A stretch of 12,393 nt of DNA from Kiritimatiellia bacterium. GTDB lineage: Bacteria; Verrucomicrobiota; Kiritimatiellia; RFP12; UBA1067. Below are positions 7,501-12,393 of the stretch, piece after piece. The position numbers and the translations under genes were made by a program. A model generated the notes under the pieces. The model saw only the letters and a program-made list of their open reading frames with translations, was not told the DNA's origin and searched no databases. Every line of letters starts with the position of its first letter. The first letter of the stretch is position 1. The stretch spans positions 1 through 12,393 of the forward strand of contig JAFVZE010000133.1 in NCBI GenBank assembly GCA_017508315.1, given 5' to 3'.

Positions 7501-9656
7501 CTGGCGCGTGCCCAGGCCCCGACGGAACTCCCGGTCGCGTTGCATGCGCTCAGGCGAAACGCGCGTTTGCCGTCATCATCTTGTGCCGGCTCCACTTTCA
7601 TGGAGATTTTCGCATCGGCGGTTGCCACCTTCAAATCTTCAACCGACAGTTTTTCTGTCACGATCTTGCTTTCGCCGCTCCCGTGAGGCGTTCCGGCATA
7701 CAGCGCCTCCACTCGAAGCGCGGCCTTGACGCTTTCACCGGCGATTTCAACGCTCTTGCGCTCCGACCAGGGCGACACCGCCCGATAAGACACGCACTCG
7801 ACCGGTGCGATCTCCCAGTTTCCGGTGTCTGCGTTCTGGCGGAAGCGGAATTCCGCCCCCTTGCGGTCGAACCGCTTGCGCACCTCCGGCAGAAAAGCAC
7901 GGGCGCGCCTGGCGCGTTCATACCACCCGAGGATCGTCATGGCCCGGGAATGATGGAACGGCAGCTCCCGCCGTGAAACGTCCACCCCGGCGATCGACAT
8001 TGAAGCGTCAAGACCCGCATTGCGTGAAGCGTAGTATTCCATGTCATCGAGCTTATGGCATGAAAAATGGGGATTAGACAACAGCGGCGCCCACCAGCCC
8101 ATCTGTATCTCAAGCATATCCGCCTGCCGGACATTGACGCGTTTGACGCTTTCCACGTGAAAATCATGAAAACGCTTCGGCGCCCAATAACAGGAATCCC
8201 ACGCTCCGACGCGGGAGTGATACCACCACGTATGCGCCGATCCGCCCGTGCTGTCTTCGTTGAGACAGCTCCGTCCGTCCGCCGTGCACCGCGAAATTAT
8301 CTTGTCTCGCATCGTCGCGGTGCCGTAAGGTGAAAACATTCCCTCCGCACCGTCGCAGTAAATCTGGTCGAACGAACATGAATTGTAGACATCGGCTATC
8401 GCATCGACCACCTTGTCGGCGAGCGGAGAGTCGCACCGGGGATAAAACGCGATGTAGCGCTGCTGAAGATAGCCGGCGACTTCACCTTTCCCGTGCGATG
8501 CGGCTTTGGTGCCGAACGCGCCACGCTTCAATCCTGTATACCGGTACGGTGCCGTGGCGGTAAAGCCGGAATACTGGACGATTTCATTTCCGATCCGGAT
8601 GGCATTACCGTTCCCGGAATACGTGAACACTTTGTCATGGCGCACTTTCGGCGGCTCGTTCACGGTCATTTCGACCGCGTCTGCCGACAGATCCTCGGCG
8701 AGCGTGTAATTTTCCCACTCAAGCAGATCGGAGTTCTCGATTCCCGCCACCCACGGGTCTTTCGGATCTATGCAGGCCGTAAGCGTATGAAGACCGGCAT
8801 GATAGCCGGCGGCATGGATTTTCGCAACGGCCGCTTTCATATCCGCAAGACCGCCGGGCCAGTCTTTCGCGTTTACCGGATAATGGCCTCGGCAGGAATA
8901 CCAGCGTTCGCGAAAATGCAGCACATCGAATCCGCCCCGCTCGCAGAGATCGATCCAGTCGTCGAGCGACGAAGCCGTGACGTTGGCATTGAGATACGAT
9001 CCGCGCGTCGCTTCGCTTCCGAGCGCCCACGCGCCTCCCGCTGCCGAGTGAGGCCGCCCGGAAGCGAGCGTCATCGCCTGCAGCGACGCCTGCAGTTTTT
9101 CTCTCGGCGCTCCGACAATGCCGAATCTCGAACCGACCGCGCGCTCGACCGGAATACGAACCTGCAAAAGGTGTCCGCCGGAATGCATCTCCGAATAAAG
9201 ATCATAGGCTCTCACGCAAAGACCGCTTTTCTCGTCGCTTGCCATGTTGGCGCGCCGTCCTATCCACTTTTTGGGAACCGGTGCCATACGTCCGACATAC
9301 AGCGCTTTGGAATCGGGGACGGTGAAATCGACGACGGTAAAGGTGAAGCCCCCGTTGAAGTTCTCGACCTTCAAGACCACTTCGCCTTTTTTTTCGGCAA
9401 AAAAGAACTTGAACAGATCGCCGCTTCTTTCACTGCGCACCGACCCGACATACCGTCCTCCCATGGTCTCGCCCACGCCGACAAACGGGGTAGGCTTCGC
9501 CAGCAACTCTCGAGCGCTGTCCTTTTCCTTTAAAGAAACCACTCTTCCTAAACCGTCAAAAATGACGGTCGAAAGATCGCCTTCAAGTTTAAATTCCTCC
9601 GCTCCGGCGCCCAGTGCCGAGAGCGCGAAGAAAAGTCCAGACAATATTCTTTTCAT
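4554..9656 (-). CDS. Exported two-barrel glycoside hydrolase: unassigned TIM-barrel glycosidase fused to GH36-like alpha-galactosidase
   Basis: This 1700-residue protein is counted from the ATG at 9656-9654; a GTG three codons earlier is also possible. Residues 1-19 are a signal peptide (MKRIL, cut near AGA). In order follow: a beta-sandwich (about 20-200); a TIM-barrel-like core (205-592) with an inserted beta module (318-398, motif RGAFGTKAASHGKG); a beta region; a jelly-roll-like module (about 697-842, KGDGSGALLNVQ and DFSGWR); more beta sheet to about 1045; then a GH36-type half. The GH36 half has a beta domain, the barrel motif YQIDDTWQ (1239-1246), the putative nucleophile Asp1369 in LKFDG, the putative acid/base Asp1450 in RIGSDNGP, and a C-terminal beta domain. 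GH36 enzymes are retaining hydrolases of terminal alpha-galactosides. In the first barrel Asp435 (FDQIYCDGAEGM) and Glu467 are conserved with the neighbouring paralog and are the best catalytic candidates; no family name can be given. The gene directly follows that paralog, which lacks the GH36 half. It probably acts in the periplasm or outside the cell as a bifunctional exo-glycosidase. The GH36-like call is fairly firm; the exact substrate is unknown. Confidence 0.9.
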   Translation of the reverse strand: MKRILSGLFFALSALGAGAEEFKLEGDLSTVIFDGLGRVVSLKEKDSARELLAKPTPFVGVGETMGGRYVGSVRSERSGDLFKFFFAEKKGEVVLKVENFNGGFTFTVVDFTVPDSKALYVGRMAPVPKKWIGRRANMASDEKSGLCVRAYDLYSEMHSGGHLLQVRIPVERAVGSRFGIVGAPREKLQASLQAMTLASGRPHSAAGGAWALGSEATRGSYLNANVTASSLDDWIDLCERGGFDVLHFRERWYSCRGHYPVNAKDWPGGLADMKAAVAKIHAAGYHAGLHTLTACIDPKDPWVAGIENSDLLEWENYTLAEDLSADAVEMTVNEPPKVRHDKVFTYSGNGNAIRIGNEIVQYSGFTATAPYRYTGLKRGAFGTKAASHGKGEVAGYLQQRYIAFYPRCDSPLADKVVDAIADVYNSCSFDQIYCDGAEGMFSPYGTATMRDKIISRCTADGRSCLNEDSTGGSAHTWWYHSRVGAWDSCYWAPKRFHDFHVESVKRVNVRQADMLEIQMGWWAPLLSNPHFSCHKLDDMEYYASRNAGLDASMSIAGVDVSRRELPFHHSRAMTILGWYERARRARAFLPEVRKRFDRKGAEFRFRQNADTGNWEIAPVECVSYRAVSPWSERKSVEIAGESVKAALRVEALYAGTPHGSGESKIVTEKLSVEDLKVATADAKISMKVEPAQDDDGKRAFRLSACNATGSSVGAWARASAVFKPYVRLGSCRVMRFKVKGDGSGALLNVQPETPREYGQALAEHYITLDFSGWRDFEIPLRERDAARYGDYKWPYKGYAAVFHRIINMDNLSALNFYLNEIPSGGKASVEISDVAFVPQRQLKIRRHGVKVNGKVVPVPFEMYSGWFAELEDGVWTLYSADGEPLRRTRAAVKMPKLNVGANEVVYRGESADGTRPRAEVTLFALGRPEKAVRSPLTLDASARRFLAYEAMDAQFYAPDKGFDTFSPVVVRPGETAEVELTVYGPMSACRVKVGSSSMDLPPVAKGTHRRFRFEGEHRGVCPVCVDAKPSDEPVAARFEFVKRYRQSGFMAVDVTPSPNSSGDRAMTRVFGPYKLAGVDSSTWVAMGSGGLTNLTERVGSYAFLAIADPKTRKGYVAGWLTDEWASGSVHYGPEGLTFKAEYGRLKTGADVSSQKDTFVFGAFDDCRLGLEAYADEISRRYDIELPPQISGYCTWYCDRSGFTLDKKRFERGSGSASLTREFLAKVKETGLRRWGMDYYQIDDTWQDGVKRPGPAKVFCRVDPEGPYPRGMKPTADDIAGAGLVPGLWYMPFSGAPYDPWWASRTNLFVTCAENAPAKRGVSERRRGGAFVTPFGDASLDFSNPAALDYARRTAALLTKEWGYRMLKFDGMYAALAVELGHGRWYESDGIGGQVFFDPAISNVQAYRRALGAVIEGCAEGTRLLACNVKQNARGIAASYGLVDMLRIGSDNGPIDAFAQRYMAGPLDASPRYFFNGRVWYNDPDPVYVRNSVSLARARLFATWTAISGVLYNFSDWLPALSAERVELLKRTMSPHRRARDVRPVDYFERTVHRLWKLDGDNCAVFALCNWETNSAVTIDYDAAYCGLDPEKTYVGFDYWADEFVPEFKGRFRFDVPADSCRAIAVREALDRPFVISTSRHVASPVFDVSEEKWDAASRTLSGRSSVVSGERYELRIVDKGRLRRVEFHPDVSDFSWSVSF

Positions 9657-9667
9657 ATCAATCACCG
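9657..9667 (-). promoter_or_regulatory. Stop/start junction with coupled translation signal
   Basis: On the minus strand the junction reads GGTGATTGATATG. The upstream gene ends with TGA (9660-9658), one base follows, then the ATG of the hydrolase (9656-9654). GGTGAT (9667-9662) matches the 3' part of the extended anti-Shine-Dalgarno complement. The same bases offer a GTG (9665-9663) that would overlap the upstream stop and add three residues. Either way, translation is likely coupled to the upstream gene. The ATG is preferred because it begins the signal peptide cleanly. Confidence 0.5.
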
Positions 9668-12393
9668 TTCTTTGAATGTTTCAGATACCGTTTTACCGCG
9701 CCGATGCGGCATTCCGCCGCCGTTGCCGCAAAAGAGACCGGGATCACGCCCGAATATGCCAACGGCAGCTTAAGCACATGCTCCTCTCCTGCCGCAAGAT
9801 CTTTGACCGCGAAGCTTTTTCCGCCGAAATCAAGTCTGCCGCCCTTTACCGGGCCTAAAAGGCGAAACTCCACCTTTGCCCTTTCGCCCGGCCTGATTTT
9901 CACCGGCGGCACAAAGCTGCATCCGCGCTCCGGCGCAAAAAGCACCGAAAGTTCGGCTTCATAGTTCAACGCCGGACATCCGGCGGCGGAAATGCCGTCC
10001 TTCAACGCAGGCGCACTATCTCCAATCGAAAAAGTGCACACGCGTGCGCGGTAAGGCGAACCCGACTTCGTTTGAAGGCGCAGCGAAAGCGGAAGCGATC
10101 CCCGGCGGATGCTGAGCGCCTTGGATCCGGCGGCGGCGAGCAGATCGCCCTTGACGCTCCAATGACGCCAGAATCCCCCGCCGAAGGTGGCGTATTGCCC
10201 GCTTTTGAGCCTGAACGGAACCTCCAGGCGCTCATCTCCAGCGCAGAGGGTAATATCCGAAAACTCATCCTCGAAGGTATGCATCATGCGCAAAGGCGTA
10301 AACGCAACCGCAACGCGCCGGTTGTCCGGAAGATTGTTGAGATAAATGTTCACCTCCTCGAAATGCAGCATGTTGAGCTCGCTCAAATAACGCCCGTATC
10401 CGCGAATCGGCCTGTCCCAGGTCCAGCGCATCGCCTCCGCCGGAGTGCGTTCCCTCACGGATGAAGACAGATAACGCCAACCGGTGAAATCTATCTTGAA
10501 CATATAATCGGCCGTTGTGCCGCCGTAGGTGCGCGGCATCCGAAACTGCACATTGAGCACGGCTCCGGAACCGTCGCCCTTCACCCAGAAACCGAATCCG
10601 CGCCTCGATCCCGGAGCGAGATTCCTTTCATGGCGGCGGGCGAGCTTCACCCAGCTGCCGCGCGCCGGAGCGCCGCCGTTGCACGCGGAAATCGCAAGCG
10701 CCGCGCCGTACCGCGAATTCTCCTCGGCAACGTTGACGGACACTTTCTCCGCCGCCGAGACGTTCATGCCGTCTTTTCCCGCGGAGAACACTTCCATAGC
10801 CCCGCCGTCGAGATAGGGCTTGTTGGCGTAGAGCGGCTCGATGCGCAGCTCAAGTTCCCGCTCCTCGGGCGATTCCACCGTCCAGCCGAAAATCCGCCCG
10901 CTTTCTGCGTCCGCCGTCTTCTCGGAAAACCCTACATCATGAACGCGCCAGGTTCCGGCATCGTCCTGGCGCAGACGAAACTCTCTCCCCGGCCGGCGGA
11001 AAGCGTCCGCAACGTCTTTGCGGAAAGATCTCGCCAGCCGGAAGCGCTCATACCAGCCGAGCACGGTGACGGCGTTCTCCCGGTAGAGCGAAAGCGGAGC
11101 GTCGTTGACATCGACCTCCATGAACGACATCGACGAATCCATTCCCGCGTTGTGCGCGGCGAAGTATTCGATGTCGTCGGTAAACTGTCCGCGCCGCTGC
11201 AGCCACTGGTCGCGAAAAAGCCACCACCCCATCTGCGGCTCCAGCAAATCGCTTTCCCGGACTTTCAGCGTATGCTCCGCATGCAGATCGAAGAACTCCT
11301 TGAAATCGAAATTCGCTCCGTCCCACGCGCCGGCGCGGGAGTGATGCCACCACGAATGCGGCGTCATGCAGCTTGCTTCAACGGTTATGCTCCTGCCGAT
11401 AGCGTTGAATATGCGCCGGCGCATCGCGTCGATTCCATACCGCGACATCATGCCCTCGGAACCGTCGAAATATATCTGGTCGAACCGGCCCTTGTTCACA
11501 AACCACGCGATGCGCCCGGCGACGGCGCCGGCCAGAGCGGAGTCCGGTCTCGGATAAAATGCGCGGTAGCGCTGCTGCAGATAATCGGCCCGGGTTCCCT
11601 TGCCGTGGAACGCCGCTTTTGTACCGAACACGCCTCGGGTCAAGCCAGTATACCTGTATGGAGGGGTTTTCGTGAATGCGCCGTATTGGACGAGTTCGTC
11701 ACCGATGCGAAACACATTGCCGTTTCCGAAATAGGTAAGAACCGTATCGTGGGTTGTCTTCGGCGGTTCGGAAACCTCAAGCGAAACGGCGTCAGCCGGG
11801 AGATCGGCGGCAAGCGTGTAGGAACACCACGGCAACAGATCGCCGTTCATCTTTGAAGCGGTCCACGGATCCCGGGGCGAAATGCAGGCGGTAAGCGTAT
11901 GAACGCCGACGCGGAGACCGGCGGCGCGGATTTTCTCCGCGACGGCGAAGAAATCGTCCCAGCCTCGGGGATAAAGATCGCGCTTCGGCTCGTAATGCCC
12001 TAAAGTCTCCATCCACTGCCGGAGATGAATGGCGGTAAAACCTCCGCGCTCGGCAAGGTCTATCCAGCGGTCGACGGCGGAAGCTTTCAACTTTGGCTGC
12101 AGATACGATCCCCTGTTGGCTTCTGCGTCGAGAGCCCAGGCTCCTCCGCAGAAATTGGCGGGAACCTGCGAAACACGTGTCATATCGCGCAGCTTGCGCA
12201 CCATCTCGCCGCGCGGTCCGGCCGCCAGAGCGAACCGCAGATTCTTGAAAGGCGCCTTCGCCGAAACCCACATCCGCCCTCCGCGGTCGATCGCCATTGC
12301 AAGCGGCAGATCGTAGGAGCGCAGACATACGGCGGAACGATCGTCGGAAAACATATTGGCATACACCCCGAGATTGTTCGTGCATACCACAGA
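9658..12393 (-). CDS. TIM-barrel glycosidase-like protein, paralog of the adjacent hydrolase without its GH36 half (5' end cut by window edge)
   Basis: The frame is open from the right edge for 911 residues to a TGA at 9660-9658, and the true start lies outside the window. Alignment by eye with the next gene (ANMFSDD here, ANMASDE there) suggests about 125 residues are missing, including an expected signal peptide. Counting the first complete codon as residue 1: the end of a beta-sandwich (to about 80); a TIM-barrel-like core (83-466) opening with GGAWALDAEANRGSYL; an inserted beta module (193-273, motif TRGVFGTKAAFHGKG); FDQIYFDGSEGM with Asp310; Glu339; LLEPQMGWW; MDSSMSF; a jelly-roll-like module (561-706, KGDGSGAVLNVQ, DFTGWR); and beta sheet to the end. 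Long stretches match the N-terminal half of the following gene. The protein stops just after VKRY, exactly where the paralog continues into its GH36 half. It is probably an exported glycosidase; the conserved acidic residues suggest it is active. The family, and so the substrate, is not identified. Confidence 0.85.
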   Translation of the reverse strand, partial: SVVCTNNLGVYANMFSDDRSAVCLRSYDLPLAMAIDRGGRMWVSAKAPFKNLRFALAAGPRGEMVRKLRDMTRVSQVPANFCGGAWALDAEANRGSYLQPKLKASAVDRWIDLAERGGFTAIHLRQWMETLGHYEPKRDLYPRGWDDFFAVAEKIRAAGLRVGVHTLTACISPRDPWTASKMNGDLLPWCSYTLAADLPADAVSLEVSEPPKTTHDTVLTYFGNGNVFRIGDELVQYGAFTKTPPYRYTGLTRGVFGTKAAFHGKGTRADYLQQRYRAFYPRPDSALAGAVAGRIAWFVNKGRFDQIYFDGSEGMMSRYGIDAMRRRIFNAIGRSITVEASCMTPHSWWHHSRAGAWDGANFDFKEFFDLHAEHTLKVRESDLLEPQMGWWLFRDQWLQRRGQFTDDIEYFAAHNAGMDSSMSFMEVDVNDAPLSLYRENAVTVLGWYERFRLARSFRKDVADAFRRPGREFRLRQDDAGTWRVHDVGFSEKTADAESGRIFGWTVESPEERELELRIEPLYANKPYLDGGAMEVFSAGKDGMNVSAAEKVSVNVAEENSRYGAALAISACNGGAPARGSWVKLARRHERNLAPGSRRGFGFWVKGDGSGAVLNVQFRMPRTYGGTTADYMFKIDFTGWRYLSSSVRERTPAEAMRWTWDRPIRGYGRYLSELNMLHFEEVNIYLNNLPDNRRVAVAFTPLRMMHTFEDEFSDITLCAGDERLEVPFRLKSGQYATFGGGFWRHWSVKGDLLAAAGSKALSIRRGSLPLSLRLQTKSGSPYRARVCTFSIGDSAPALKDGISAAGCPALNYEAELSVLFAPERGCSFVPPVKIRPGERAKVEFRLLGPVKGGRLDFGGKSFAVKDLAAGEEHVLKLPLAYSGVIPVSFAATAAECRIGAVKRYLKHSKNGD

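Noticed and set aside
8493..9533. Plus-strand open frame of 346 codons opposite the two-barrel hydrolase
   Set aside because: It is a shadow of the strongly supported minus-strand barrel region, with no domain or ribosome site of its own.
10630..11856. Plus-strand open frame of 408 codons opposite the right-hand glycosidase gene
   Set aside because: It is antisense to a gene with clear conserved motifs, its product is Arg/Ala/Pro-rich without recognisable domains, and long antisense frames are expected in G+C-rich coding DNA.
12388..12393. GTG at 12390 as a genuine start of the right-hand gene
   Set aside because: The frame stays open to the edge, and the paralog shows that this point lies about 125 residues inside the protein, in the middle of the N-terminal beta-sandwich.

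Overview
The window holds four genes, all on the minus strand, so transcription runs from high to low coordinates. In that order they are: a secreted-type glycosidase-like protein cut by the right edge (12393-9658); a 1700-residue two-barrel glycoside hydrolase (9656-4554); a 1238-residue secreted beta-repeat protein (4277-561); and the start of a carbohydrate-binding-like secreted protein cut by the left edge (530-1). The three genes whose 5' end is visible all begin with a signal peptide. I found no RNA gene, insertion sequence, CRISPR array or regulator gene.

The organism is probably a glycan-degrading member of the Lentisphaerota/Kiritimatiellota/Verrucomicrobiota group. This is inferred from the moderately high G+C, the very large secreted glycosidases with melibiase (GH36-type) domains, the long autotransporter-associated beta-strand (PATR) repeat protein, and the absence of SusC/SusD-type transporters. 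No phylogenetic marker is present, so this is a guess from content.

Right-hand unit (4554-12393): two paralogous genes lie head to tail with one base between the TGA of the first and the ATG of the second. They share a beta-sandwich, a TIM-barrel-like catalytic core with a small inserted beta module, a jelly-roll-like module and further beta domains. The upstream copy ends at a VKRY motif. The downstream copy has the same motif at the corresponding point and then continues into a complete GH36-like alpha-galactosidase half. The shared barrel keeps acidic residues in both copies (FDQIYxDGxEGM, then a Glu about 30 residues later), but I cannot assign it to a named family. It is the best candidate here for something undescribed.

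Left-hand unit (1-4277): after an A+T-rich gap with a strong hairpin and a sigma70-like promoter (TTGACA, 18 bp, TATCTT), the beta-repeat protein begins from a perfect AAGGAGGT ribosome binding site. Only 30 bases separate its stop from the start of the next gene, so the two are probably cotranscribed.

Taken together, this looks like an exported glycan-processing locus: glycosidases that release alpha-linked sugars, plus secreted binding or scaffold proteins. The actual glycan cannot be read from the sequence.
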